Source: an uncultured Lachnospiraceae bacterium
GTDB lineage: Bacteria > Bacillota_A > Clostridia > Lachnospirales > Lachnospiraceae
NCBI GenBank assembly: GCA_949957035.1
Contig: CATLIP010000001.1
Coordinates: forward strand, 1-30,293
Length of the DNA: 30,293 nt
Direction: 5' to 3'
The notes beneath the pieces were generated by a model, which saw only the letters and a program-made list of their open reading frames with translations, had not been told where the DNA came from and ran no database searches. Below are positions 7,731 through 16,121 of this stretch, one piece after another. Position numbers and translations under genes: made by a program. Within the stretch, counting starts at the first letter, position 1. Every line of letters begins with the position of its first letter.

Positions 7731-8520
7731 GCCTGCTCTCCTTTTCTTCGTTGAATCTCTCCATGTGTTTCCTTAGTTTCTTTATTGCATTCGTATGAAT
7801 CTGAGAGACACGCGGCTCACTTACATTCAGCACATCCGCAATCTGCCTCATATTCAATTCATCTATATAATACAGCGAAATCACAAGCTGCTCATTCTCC
7901 TTAAGCGTTCCGACTCCCTCCGCCAACACCTGCGTAAGCTCCTTCTTCAGGAACTTACTCTCAGGCTGCTCGCTCTTATCTCCCTGGGGCAGCGTCACTC
8001 CCACTTCATTCCCCTGTGCCTCCGCTAATACCATATCCAGCGAAAGAATGTTGAACAGCGACGCTTTGCGCATGGTCTCCTGATACTTCTCAGGAGTTAT
8101 ATTCAAATAATCCGTTACCTCCTGTACAGAAGGATAATACCCAAGTTTATTATATAACGTTGTGACCGCTTCTTCAATATCTCTTGTGCTCTTTCTTGTA
8201 CTTCTTGGCACCCAATCCTGTTTTCTCGCAAGGTCAATAATCATTCCTTTGATTCTCTTGGAGATAAATGTCTCGAATTTGACATTTTTATCCATATCAA
8301 ACTTATCAATGGAGGACATGATCGCAATAACCCCTTCGCTGATAATATCATCCACCTGTGAAAAACTCATATAGATGTCTCTCATCTGAAGCGCAATACT
8401 CTTCACAAGATAGATATAGCGCATAACGATCTCCTGCTTAACTTCCAGGCTGCCCGTCTCCTTATACAGTTTTAAAAGCTCTTCGTTCGTCTTATCCTTA
8501 TACCGTTCCTGTGTGTTCAT
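7711..8520 (-). CDS. fliA: Flagellar sigma factor FliA (sigma-28/SigD)
   Basis: RNA polymerase sigma factor of 269 residues for late flagellar and chemotaxis genes. Region 2 spans about 28-100 (DDIISEGVIAIMSSIDKFD, KFETFISKRIKGMIIDLARK), region 3 about 105-150 (STRDIEEAV, LGYYPSVQEV), and region 4 about 205-252 with the helix-turn-helix MRQIADVLNVSEPRVSQIHT. This arrangement is the WhiG/FliA type. It lies 21 bases after flhA, ATG with GGAGTGCAG upstream, and overlaps the next gene. In Bacillus sigD also lies near the end of the fla/che operon, where distance from the promoter limits its level; the same may hold here. The anti-sigma factor FlgM is not in the window. Confidence 0.96.
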   Translation of the reverse strand: MNTQERYKDKTNEELLKLYKETGSLEVKQEIVMRYIYLVKSIALQMRDIYMSFSQVDDIISEGVIAIMSSIDKFDMDKNVKFETFISKRIKGMIIDLARKQDWVPRSTRKSTRDIEEAVTTLYNKLGYYPSVQEVTDYLNITPEKYQETMRKASLFNILSLDMVLAEAQGNEVGVTLPQGDKSEQPESKFLKKELTQVLAEGVGTLKENEQLVISLYYIDELNMRQIADVLNVSEPRVSQIHTNAIKKLRKHMERFNEEKESRHVSRVL

Positions 8521-8541
8521 ACTGCACTCCGTTAAATTTCG

Positions 8542-10626
8542 TTACATCGTAATATTCCCTACCGCCTGTATCTGGATATTGTTGCTAATCTCGTTAAATG
8601 ACAGTACATAAACATCCGGGAAGAACTGCTCGATTAACCGATAGACATGGATTCTTACCACCTGACTTGTCAGGATAATCGGCGGCTGTCCAAGCTCCTG
8701 GAACTTCTTCACTTCCTCGGACATCTGTGTAATTACATTCTGCATTACATCCGGACTCAATGCCAGATATACGCCATGGTCGCCGTTGGTCAGGCTGGTA
8801 ATGATGTTCTTCTCCAGCTCCGCATCCAATGTCACAACTCTCATGCTGTTGCCTTCGCAGAATCTTCTGGTGATCGTACGTTTCAGTGCAACACGGATAT
8901 TCTCCGTAATGGAATCCAAATCCCTTACAGTCATGGAAGAATCCACAATTGTCTCCATGATTGTCTCCATATCCTTAATCGGAATACCCTCCTTCAACAG
9001 ATTCGTCAGAATCTTCTGGAAGTTACCATAAGAAATCAGATTCGGGATTAGTTCATCCACAAGCTCTGGCGACTGCTTCTTCATATTCTCAATCAGGCGT
9101 ACCACCTCCTGACGGTTCAGCAGCTCATGAGCGTGTTTCTTCACAGTCTCTGACAAATGTGTCAGCATAACAGACAGCGGGTCGATAACTGTATATCCAT
9201 AGATTTCAGCCATCTCTTTCTTATCAACGGTAATCCATTTACTAGGAATACCATATGCCGGCTCGATAGTATCTATTCCATCGATCTCCTTCTCAAGATT
9301 CGGCGGCTCCAAGGCAAGATAGTAATCTACCAGAATCTCTCCTTTGGCTACTTCCTCTCCCTTAATCTTAATGACGTATTGATTCGTATTCAGACTAGAG
9401 CTGTCACGCAGTCTGATGGAGGGGATGACGAGTCCCATCTCCTGTGCGTATTGACGCCGGAAGATAACAATACGGTCTATCATCCTTCCGCCGCTTGCCT
9501 CGTCTACCAGAGGAATCAGACTGTAACCGAACTCCATCTCGATTGGCTCTACGGTAATCAGCGAATATACACTGTTGATATCTTTGAAATTCTCTTCGTC
9601 CTCCATCATCTGCATTGGGTCGGCTTCCGGTATACCCGGGCCTCCTCCCATAGCCATAGGCCCCTGCTCCGGAACTGCCGCAAAGGACTGCATACGCCGA
9701 AGCAGATAGTAGCCGCCTAACATCATCACCAATGCAATAAGTGCAAGCTGGAGCTTCGGCATCCCCGGAACGGCAATCAAAACAGCAAGAACGCAGCCTG
9801 CAATCATGATTGATTTTGGTTGCGCGGAGAACTGTCTCGTCACATCAATATTCAAACTGTCTTCCGCAACCGCACGTGTTACAATCATACCGGTTGCCGT
9901 AGAAATCAAAAGTGCAGGAATCTGGGATACCAGACCATCGCCAATGGTTGCAATGGAGTATACCTGCAGCACTTCCGTAAAGCCCATGCCGCCCTGCACC
10001 ATACCTATGATACATCCTCCAAGGAAATTGACTGCTGTGATTATTAAGGACATGGTTGCATCTCCCTTAACAATCTTCGTAGCACCATCCATGGAACCGT
10101 AGAAATCCGCTTCCTTCTGAATCTTGTAACGTCTTTCCTTCGCCTCATCTTCCGTACAAAGTCCGCTTCCCAAGTCTGCGTCAATGGCCATCTGCTTACC
10201 GGGCATAGCGTCCAACGTAAATCTTGCCGCTACCTCAGCCACACGTTCAGCGCCCTTTGTAATAACAAGGAACTGTACTAATACAATAATCAGGAAGATA
10301 ACAACTCCGACAACAACATTTCCCTGAAGAACGAAATCACCCATAGACTGAATTACCTGTCCCGCCGTACCGGAATTACTCAGAATACTTCTTGTTGAAG
10401 AAATATTGATTCCAATACGGTATAAGGTCGTAATCAGAAGCAGCGACGGGAAGATAGAGAACTCCAGCGCCTCTTTGATATTCATACTGATCAGAAGAAT
10501 AATCAGCGACACACCTATATTCAAAATAATCATGACGTCCAGAAAAAACGGACTCAGCGGTATAATCAGAAGCAGAACGATCATAACTACAATCAATGAT
10601 ACCGCATTATTTAGTATATTTTTCAT
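8542..10626 (-). CDS. flhA: Flagellar export gate protein FlhA
   Basis: FlhA (694 residues) is the large export gate subunit that moves rod, hook and filament proteins across the membrane. The N-terminal ~310 residues hold multiple membrane helices and the conserved loop (PSLLLITTLYRIGINISSTR at 60-79, MPGKQMAIDADL at 141-152). The remaining ~380 residues form the cytoplasmic ring domain that receives chaperone-substrate complexes. Length matches the family. The ATG lies only three bases after the flhB stop and has a poor ribosome site (GTGTAGAG), so coupling to flhB is likely. In Bacillus flhF and flhG follow flhA; here fliA follows directly. Confidence 0.97.
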   Translation of the reverse strand: MKNILNNAVSLIVVMIVLLLIIPLSPFFLDVMIILNIGVSLIILLISMNIKEALEFSIFPSLLLITTLYRIGINISSTRSILSNSGTAGQVIQSMGDFVLQGNVVVGVVIFLIIVLVQFLVITKGAERVAEVAARFTLDAMPGKQMAIDADLGSGLCTEDEAKERRYKIQKEADFYGSMDGATKIVKGDATMSLIITAVNFLGGCIIGMVQGGMGFTEVLQVYSIATIGDGLVSQIPALLISTATGMIVTRAVAEDSLNIDVTRQFSAQPKSIMIAGCVLAVLIAVPGMPKLQLALIALVMMLGGYYLLRRMQSFAAVPEQGPMAMGGGPGIPEADPMQMMEDEENFKDINSVYSLITVEPIEMEFGYSLIPLVDEASGGRMIDRIVIFRRQYAQEMGLVIPSIRLRDSSSLNTNQYVIKIKGEEVAKGEILVDYYLALEPPNLEKEIDGIDTIEPAYGIPSKWITVDKKEMAEIYGYTVIDPLSVMLTHLSETVKKHAHELLNRQEVVRLIENMKKQSPELVDELIPNLISYGNFQKILTNLLKEGIPIKDMETIMETIVDSSMTVRDLDSITENIRVALKRTITRRFCEGNSMRVVTLDAELEKNIITSLTNGDHGVYLALSPDVMQNVITQMSEEVKKFQELGQPPIILTSQVVRIHVYRLIEQFFPDVYVLSFNEISNNIQIQAVGNITM

Positions 10627-10629
10627 TCT

Positions 10630-11691
10630 CTACACCAACTTTTTATTCATTCGGAATATCTCAACCAATATCTCCGCCACCACTCCGTAATACTCTGCCG
10701 GAATCTGGCCTCCAAGGGGAGTCGAAGCGTAAAGGCCTCTCGCAAGAGGTTTATTCTCAATTACCGTAACCTTGCTGTTCTCTGCAATCTCAACAATCTT
10801 AAGCGCAATGTAATCCTGTCCCTTTGCTATGACCACAGGCGCATTGTCATGATCGATATCATACCGAAGGGCAACCGCAAAATGCGTAGGGTTACGGATA
10901 ACAACGTCAGCGTCCGGTACTGCCTGCATCATTCTGCTCCTGGCCATGCTCTGCTGACGGCTCTTAATCTTGCCTTTTATCTGCGGATCTCCTTCCATCT
11001 GTTTGTACTCTTCCTTGACCTCTTCCTTGGACATCTTCATGTCCTTCTCATACTTCCAGCGCTGGTAGAAAAAATCGAATCCCGCAATAGCGGCGAAGAT
11101 CATTCCAATCCTCAAAACCATGCTGATAATCTCCTTGAGCACATAGGTGGCAGCCGAAATCGGATTCACATCCATCATCTGTGCAATCACCACAAGCTCA
11201 TCCCTGAGGATATTGTATAAGACTACCGCCAGAATCGTAATCTTAAGAAGCGCTTTTAACAATTCTATAAGCTGTCTGGCGGAAAATAAATTCTTAATCC
11301 CTTTAAGCGGATTAAGTTTGCCAAGGTTAAACTTAAGCGGCTCCCGAGTAAAGAGGAACCTGGTCTGTATCCCGGTGCCAAGCACCCCAATCGCCAGACT
11401 AATCACCCCCAGCGGAAAAATGCACCATGCCGCGGTCTCCACCGCCTTCATACCCACAAGCTGCAGATTCGCAATCGATAACTCGTCAATATCTGCCACT
11501 GAGGACACCTGAAAAAGCATGATATCCTTAAGCCTCCGGTAAATCCCCGGAAACAGCATCTGTAAACAATAGAAACACCCTACAAGCGAAGCGACCGAGA
11601 TAACGTCCTTACTGGTAGGAACATTACCTTTCTTTCGTTGGTCCCTTCGCTTCTTAGGTGTGGCTTTTTCGGTTTTTTCATCTGACGCCAA
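10630..11691 (-). CDS. flhB: Flagellar export switch protein FlhB (TTG start)
   Basis: FlhB (353 residues) is the membrane protein that switches export specificity from hook to filament type after autocleavage. The start of the protein is typical (DEKTEKATPKKRRDQRKKG), four membrane segments lie between about 30 and 210, and the autocleavage motif NPTH is at 267-270, in ADVVIRNPTHFAVAL. The initiation codon is TTG at 11691 with AAGGAAG upstream. An in-frame TGA lies three codons before it and no Met occurs until about residue 45, so the TTG start is well determined. It follows fliR by 16 bases. Confidence 0.96.
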   Translation of the reverse strand: MASDEKTEKATPKKRRDQRKKGNVPTSKDVISVASLVGCFYCLQMLFPGIYRRLKDIMLFQVSSVADIDELSIANLQLVGMKAVETAAWCIFPLGVISLAIGVLGTGIQTRFLFTREPLKFNLGKLNPLKGIKNLFSARQLIELLKALLKITILAVVLYNILRDELVVIAQMMDVNPISAATYVLKEIISMVLRIGMIFAAIAGFDFFYQRWKYEKDMKMSKEEVKEEYKQMEGDPQIKGKIKSRQQSMARSRMMQAVPDADVVIRNPTHFAVALRYDIDHDNAPVVIAKGQDYIALKIVEIAENSKVTVIENKPLARGLYASTPLGGQIPAEYYGVVAEILVEIFRMNKKLV

Positions 11692-11707
11692 AGGTGTTCA
11701 CTTCCTT

Positions 11708-12475
11708 TTATAAGAATGTCAGTATACCCTGGACCGTCTTCATCATCGTAGTCATAATCTTCTCGATGAACTCACCCGCAGGCGCATATAGAAGCGCCAA
11801 AAGGCCCAGACCGACAATTAATTTCATCTGAATATTAATCACAAATATACTAATCTGCGGCACTACCTTATTCAGAATCCCTACTCCTACCTCCACAAGG
11901 AACTCTGCGGCAATCATGGGCAAAGCAAACCTGATCCCCATGTTCACACATTCTAAGAAAATATCAATAACCTTAAGTGCAAGTCCCTGAGTCAGTACAA
12001 TCCCCCCATATGGCACAATCTCCGCCGAAGTCAGTAAAATCTTCATCAGCGCAAGGTGGCCATCCACTGCAAAAAAAAGCATAATCAACCATGCCTGATA
12101 TACACTACCTGTGACCGGCATCTGTGCATTGCTCTGCGGGTCATACACTGTAGCCATAGATAATCCAATCTGATAGTCAATAATGTATCCTGCAAAACTA
12201 ACAATAAAAAAAAACAAGTGCATGACATATCCTATCACATATCCTGCCGCAAATTCTTTTAACAAAAGGAATCCAAACTCAATCGTACTCGCAATCTCTA
12301 CCGCCTCTTCCATCGAGGCGGAATATACCGTCATGGTCAGGATGAAGATAAATCCTCCCTTCACCCTTGCCGGTATGTTATTTCTTCCCAATATCGGATT
12401 CATTAAGACAAACCCTGACATCCGCATCAGAATCAGCGAAAACAAGGTAAGCTGTGCGGTATTATCTATCGACAT
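11708..12475 (-). CDS. fliR: Flagellar export gate protein FliR
   Basis: FliR (255 residues) forms the export gate core with FliP and FliQ. It is mostly hydrophobic with about six membrane segments and the family motifs RMSGFVLMNPILGRNNIPAR near the N-terminus and VPQISIFVINIQMKLIVGLG near residues 207-226. ATG at 12475 has GAGGAGTG upstream. It lies 16 bases after fliQ and 16 before flhB, in the order fliO-P-Q-R-flhB-flhA common to Gram-positive clusters. Confidence 0.96.
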   Translation of the reverse strand: MSIDNTAQLTLFSLILMRMSGFVLMNPILGRNNIPARVKGGFIFILTMTVYSASMEEAVEIASTIEFGFLLLKEFAAGYVIGYVMHLFFFIVSFAGYIIDYQIGLSMATVYDPQSNAQMPVTGSVYQAWLIMLFFAVDGHLALMKILLTSAEIVPYGGIVLTQGLALKVIDIFLECVNMGIRFALPMIAAEFLVEVGVGILNKVVPQISIFVINIQMKLIVGLGLLALLYAPAGEFIEKIMTTMMKTVQGILTFL

Positions 12476-12491
12476 GTCATCACTCCTCGCA

Positions 12492-12752
12492 TCAGCCTTG
12501 TATCATTCGGAAAATTTTTGTCGTAAATTCCTGTAGGGACTCTAACATAGAACTTCCTGCAAATACAAGTATGACGCCTATTACCAATAATTTCGGCACA
12601 AACGTAATCGTCTGTTCATGAATCTGCGTCGCTGCCTGTATGATGGAGATCAGGATACCTACCAACATACTGATTACCAGAAGCGGACCTGCCAGTTGGA
12701 TGATCAGTATGAATACCTCATACATCAGATCCGCCACTTCTCCATTTGTCAT
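12492..12752 (-). CDS. fliQ: Flagellar export gate protein FliQ
   Basis: FliQ (86 residues) is the small export gate subunit with two membrane helices (about 14-36 and 52-72). The family signature is clear: GPLLVISMLVGILISIIQAA followed by TQIHEQTITFVPKL. Length is typical. It lies 17 bases after fliP, with AAGGGGTATATAG before its ATG, and 16 bases before fliR. Confidence 0.97.
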   Translation of the reverse strand: MTNGEVADLMYEVFILIIQLAGPLLVISMLVGILISIIQAATQIHEQTITFVPKLLVIGVILVFAGSSMLESLQEFTTKIFRMIQG

Positions 12753-12769
12753 CTATATACCCCTTCCCG

Positions 12770-13426
12770 TCATCGGAAACTATTGACAATCGTGGAAAAC
12801 AGAAGTTCCCATCCATTTACAGTTACGAATAACAGCAATTTGAACGGCATTGAGATCATCGCCGGAGGCAGCATCATCATACCCATGGACATCAGGGTAG
12901 ACGACACTACAATATCTATCAGCAGAAATGGAATATATAGCAGAAACCCCGCCGTAAACCCTCGTTTCAATTCGCTTGTCATAAAAGAAGGAATCACGAC
13001 CGTCATTGGCAGATCCAATTCATTCTCCACTTCCTCCGCCCCTGACATTTCTACAAACAAATTAAGAGAACTCTTCTCTGTATTCGTCAGCATAAATTCT
13101 TTCAGCGGAACCTGTGCCCGGGCAATCGCCTCTTCCTGCGAAATCTCCTGGTTTTTATAGGGTGTATAAGCCTCCGTATTAATCTGCTTAATGACAGGAT
13201 CCATGATAAACAAAGTCAAGAAGACTGCAATCCCAATCAATACCATGTTGGGCGGCGTCTGCTGGACACCCATTGCATTCCTCAAAAAAGAGAGGATAAT
13301 TACTGTTCTTACAAAAGACGTTACCATGATCAAAAGAGAGGGCAGAAGTGATATGACCGTCAGCATCAACAGAATATCCAATGTAGGAACCTGATTGCCA
13401 TTCACATTAATTAATGAATCGTACAC
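12770..13426 (-). CDS. fliP: Flagellar export gate protein FliP (GTG start)
   Basis: FliP (218 residues) forms the pentameric core of the export gate. Conserved motifs are present: SFVRTVIILSFLRNAMGVQQ, PPNMVLIGIAVFLT, and near the C-terminus SMGMMMLPPAMISMPFKLLL. It is the short form without a long cleavable N-terminal signal. The start is GTG at 13426 with GGAGGTAG upstream; its first base is the last base of the fliO TAG, giving a one-base overlap that favours coupled translation. Confidence 0.96.
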   Translation of the reverse strand: MYDSLINVNGNQVPTLDILLMLTVISLLPSLLIMVTSFVRTVIILSFLRNAMGVQQTPPNMVLIGIAVFLTLFIMDPVIKQINTEAYTPYKNQEISQEEAIARAQVPLKEFMLTNTEKSSLNLFVEMSGAEEVENELDLPMTVVIPSFMTSELKRGFTAGFLLYIPFLLIDIVVSSTLMSMGMMMLPPAMISMPFKLLLFVTVNGWELLFSTIVNSFR

Positions 13427-13776
13427 TAATTTCTACCTCCTCTTTTCGTTATGTCCCCCAGCTTACCTATCATTGTCTTGAAGTCCGGTATCTTCCCATC
13501 GCCCTCTTCTTCATCCGGCTCTAAGGGAAACAGATCTTCATCCGAAACCTCGGACAAGAGACTGATCTGGCCTGACGTGACACCAACGAGCAGATACTTT
13601 CCACCCACCTGCATAATCGCTACGTGTCTGTCCTGGCCAAGCGTAACCTGGTCGATCAGGCGCATATAACGGGAGCTGCCGCTTCTGCCCAGACCTTTAC
13701 CTCTGTACTTGCTGGCCAGATAACTCAGATATATAATCACTATTACCGCAACAAAGGTGGCAATCACTCTCCACAT
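13426..13776 (-). CDS. fliO: Flagellar biosynthetic protein FliO/FliZ
   Basis: Protein of 116 residues with one N-terminal membrane helix (about 4-21, VIATFVAVIVIIYLSYLAS) and a cytoplasmic part with the family pattern RYMRLIDQVTLGQDRHVAIM followed by GGKYLLVGVT. The C-terminal region is acidic, then basic. FliO acts as a scaffold for assembly of the FliP ring. Its place between fliY and fliP, and the one-base overlap with fliP, agree with this role. ATG has AAGGAAGGAAAG upstream. Confidence 0.92.
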   Translation of the reverse strand: MWRVIATFVAVIVIIYLSYLASKYRGKGLGRSGSSRYMRLIDQVTLGQDRHVAIMQVGGKYLLVGVTSGQISLLSEVSDEDLFPLEPDEEEGDGKIPDFKTMIGKLGDITKRGGRN

Positions 13777-13796
13777 ATCTTTCCTTCCTTACTCGT

Positions 13797-15230
13797 TTAA
13801 TGCTGCTCTAACGCAATCAGATTCACTTTCATGATCTCTGTAATTCTTATTCCAAAGTTGTCTTCCACAACTACAACATCACCCTTAGCAATACACTGGC
13901 CGTTGACATACAAGTCTACCTGCTCGCCTGCCAGTTTGTCCAGAACAACCAATGAACCCTTTGTGAAGTCTAGGATATCCTTCACAAGCTTCTTCGTCCT
14001 TCCAATCTCAACAGAAACCTCCAACGGAACACTCATAATCAGTTCCATGTTCTCTTCCTGCTCGCCCTCTAACACAATTCCATTATCTGCTTTCAGATTC
14101 GGCTGCATTGGCGGCTGAACATGAATCATCTTCGGTTCAGGCGGCGCTGCTACCGGCTTAGGCGCATTGTTCTGCTCCTGCATCTGTTGCTGCATCTGCT
14201 GCATCTGCTGCATCATCTGCTGCATCATCTGCATCTGCATCATGGAGACATCTGGACTTACCATCGGCTGTGCCGCCCCCTGCATCATTGGCATCATCGT
14301 CGGCTGTGCCGCTGCGCCGGCCATCGGATCTATTGTCGGCGCCGGTGCTGGCGCTGGTGTCGGTGCTGGAGTTGGCGCCGGTGCTGGCGCTGGTGTCGGT
14401 GCTGGAGTTGGCGCTGGTGTCGGCGCTGATACCGGTTCCGGCTCCGGTGCTGGTGCCGGCTCTGGTTCATCACCCATCATACCAGCAAGCATTCTCTCGA
14501 TATCCTCTTGAGACATCTTACCACCGGATGCATCTGCTGCCGGCTCACTTACTGCCGGTGCCGGCTCCGGTTCGGGTGCCGGTGCTTCTGCCTGAGGTGC
14601 GCTTGCCTGACCTCCGGGAACATAAGGAATAATATCCTCCGGCGGCAGGAATCCCTCAACCAGCCCCTTCGCTAACGCGATTGGCATTACGTTAAAGAAC
14701 TCACTCTCTAACTTATCTGCAATCTTCAAAGTGAACCCGATTAAAACCTTCGGCTCATCATCAACAAAATATTTATCTATAAACTGCTGCTCATTCTCTA
14801 CCTCGAATGAAATCGGTGTAGAGATATCTACTACTCTCCCCAAGAATTCAGACAACGCTGTCGCAGACGCCCCCATCATCTGGTTCATGACCTCGCAGAC
14901 CGCGCTAATGTTAATCTCGTCTAATTCAAAATCTTCATCAGCAATCTCCATCCCCATGGCCATCTCGACGATTACTTTGATATCATGTCTCTTAAGAAGC
15001 ATGACGTTCTGGCCTTCAAGACCGGCAACATAAGTAATCTCGACACAGACTGCAGGATCAACCCTGTCTAATTCGAATTCTTCTTTGTTCACGACGTTGA
15101 CAATTGGTGTCGTTATATCTACCCTTGCACTCAGCATCGTGGAAACCGCTGTCGCAGACGCGCCAAGGCTGATATTAAGTATCTCGCCTATCGCATCTAT
15201 TTCCAGTTTACTAAAGCAATCTGAATTCAT
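13797..15230 (-). CDS. fliY: Flagellar switch/phosphatase protein FliY with internal FliM-like peptide and FliN domain
   Basis: Modular switch protein of 477 residues. Residues 1-200 are a CheC-like phosphatase with both ExxN sites intact (Glu16/Asn19 in EILNISLGASATAVS and Glu113/Asn116 in EVMNQMMGASATALS). Residues 239-248 read MSQEDIERML, close to the FliM N-terminal LSQSQIDALL, the kind of peptide that binds CheY-P. A long linker follows: Pro-Ala-Thr repeats (about 256-300), then a Met/Gln-rich run (about 329-353). Residues about 395-477 form the FliN/SpoA domain (MSVPLEVSVEIGRTKKLVKD, YVNGQCIAKGDVVVV). In Bacillus FliY removes phosphate from CheY-P at the C-ring. The linker is long, and the position of the peptide after rather than before the CheC domain is notable. 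ATG has GGAGAGAAGG upstream. Confidence 0.94.
   Translation of the reverse strand: MNSDCFSKLEIDAIGEILNISLGASATAVSTMLSARVDITTPIVNVVNKEEFELDRVDPAVCVEITYVAGLEGQNVMLLKRHDIKVIVEMAMGMEIADEDFELDEINISAVCEVMNQMMGASATALSEFLGRVVDISTPISFEVENEQQFIDKYFVDDEPKVLIGFTLKIADKLESEFFNVMPIALAKGLVEGFLPPEDIIPYVPGGQASAPQAEAPAPEPEPAPAVSEPAADASGGKMSQEDIERMLAGMMGDEPEPAPAPEPEPVSAPTPAPTPAPTPAPAPAPTPAPTPAPAPAPTIDPMAGAAAQPTMMPMMQGAAQPMVSPDVSMMQMQMMQQMMQQMQQMQQQMQEQNNAPKPVAAPPEPKMIHVQPPMQPNLKADNGIVLEGEQEENMELIMSVPLEVSVEIGRTKKLVKDILDFTKGSLVVLDKLAGEQVDLYVNGQCIAKGDVVVVEDNFGIRITEIMKVNLIALEQH
14338..14409. repeat. Perfect tandem duplication of a 36-bp unit within fliY
   Basis: Two identical 36-base copies occupy 14338-14373 and 14374-14409, followed by a diverging partial third copy from 14410. 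On the minus strand each encodes 12 residues of the Pro-Ala-Thr linker (type PAPTPAPAPAPT). Perfect identity of adjacent copies suggests recent slippage or unequal exchange and a length that may vary between strains without breaking the frame. Confidence 0.9.
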
Positions 15231-15269
15231 ACTAACCCTTCTCTCCTTCCGGGAAAATCACCCCTTTTT

Positions 15270-15710
15270 CTATTTGCCGATATCTAACGCTTTCTGCGCC
15301 ATCAGCTTCATGGCATTAAAGGCTGTAATGTTCGCCTCATAGGCTCTCGTTGCAGACATACCATCTATTGTCTCTTTTACAAGATCTACGTTCGGCATCA
15401 TAACATAGCCTTCCTCATTCGCATCCGGGTGATCCGGATTATAGACAGGATACAGGTCTCTCTGGTCTTCCACGATCTCCGTCACCTTTACTCCGCCCTT
15501 GGACGCAGTCCGGTTCAGGAGGCTGTTGAATCTGGTGCGGAAAGAGGTCGTCGGAACCTCCTGCAAGACAACCATCTTTCGGCGGTAAGTCCCCCCACTG
15601 GCAGTCCTGGTAGTCTCTGCATTGGAAATGTTCTCTGCCGCTATATCAAGCCGCTGCCTCTCTGCCGTCATCCCTGATGCACTTATATCAAATGAACTCA
15701 AAAAAGACAT
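15270..15710 (-). CDS. flgC: Flagellar proximal rod protein FlgC (displaced position)
   Basis: Rod protein of 146 residues. The N-terminus reads FDISASGMTAERQRLDIAAE then NISNAETT, the middle has VYNPDHPDANEEGYVMMPNV, and the C-terminus has MSATRAYEANITAFNAMKLM, all typical of FlgC. In most bacteria flgC sits between flgB and fliE; here that slot is empty and flgC lies between cheY and fliY. It has its own strong site (GGAGGTTAGT before ATG) and is 15 bases after cheY and 39 before fliY. Length is normal and no residues look damaged, so it is probably the functional copy; no second flgC is in the window. Confidence 0.95.
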   Translation of the reverse strand: MSFLSSFDISASGMTAERQRLDIAAENISNAETTRTASGGTYRRKMVVLQEVPTTSFRTRFNSLLNRTASKGGVKVTEIVEDQRDLYPVYNPDHPDANEEGYVMMPNVDLVKETIDGMSATRAYEANITAFNAMKLMAQKALDIGK

Positions 15711-15725
15711 ACTAACCTCCTTAAT

Positions 15726-16085
15726 CTAGCCAAGGATCTTCTTCACCGTTGATAATACACGCTCCGGCTTAAATGGCTTTACAATAAAATCCTTTGCTCC
15801 AGACTTGATGGAATCCATAACCATCGTCTCCTGTCCCATTGCGGAACACATAACGACTGTTGCTCCCGGGTCCATCGCCTTGATCTCCTTTAATGTCTCC
15901 AAACCATCCTTGTTAGGCATGGTAATATCCATGAATACAAGATCCGGCTTCTCTGCAGTGTAAGCCTCTACCGCTTTCACTCCATCCTCCGCTTCAATCA
16001 GATCCGTATACCCTGCCTGTGACAGCGTATTCTTTAACATCATTCTCATAAACGCCGCATCGTCCACTAATAAAATCTTTGCCAT
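15726..16085 (-). CDS. cheY: Chemotaxis response regulator CheY
   Basis: Single receiver domain of 119 residues that carries the signal from CheA to the motor switch. Visible pocket residues are Asp8 and Asp9 (LLVDDAAFMR), phospho-acceptor Asp53 (FMDITMPNKDG), Ser81 (VVMCSAMG) and Lys103 (FIVKPF). An in-frame Met eight codons upstream has no ribosome site, whereas the ATG at 16085 has GTGAGG at proper spacing, so the shorter form is chosen. It lies between fliM and flgC, close to the switch genes fliM and fliY whose products it contacts. The spacer upstream holds a hairpin and a TATAAT. Confidence 0.96.
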   Translation of the reverse strand: MAKILLVDDAAFMRMMLKNTLSQAGYTDLIEAEDGVKAVEAYTAEKPDLVFMDITMPNKDGLETLKEIKAMDPGATVVMCSAMGQETMVMDSIKSGAKDFIVKPFKPERVLSTVKKILG

Positions 16086-16121
16086 TTCTTTTACCTCACT
16101 TTTGTTCATGTTATTGTTATC

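Noticed and set aside
14167..14250. CRISPR-like short repeats
   Set aside because: The repeats are CAT/CTG codon runs coding for Met and Gln in FliY, with no spacers or cas genes.
14121..14632. Plus-strand open frames rich in Gly/Ala/Val or Cys/Leu opposite the FliY linker
   Set aside because: They arise from the repeated Pro/Ala/Met/Gln codons of fliY read on the other strand, have no ribosome site and no family likeness.
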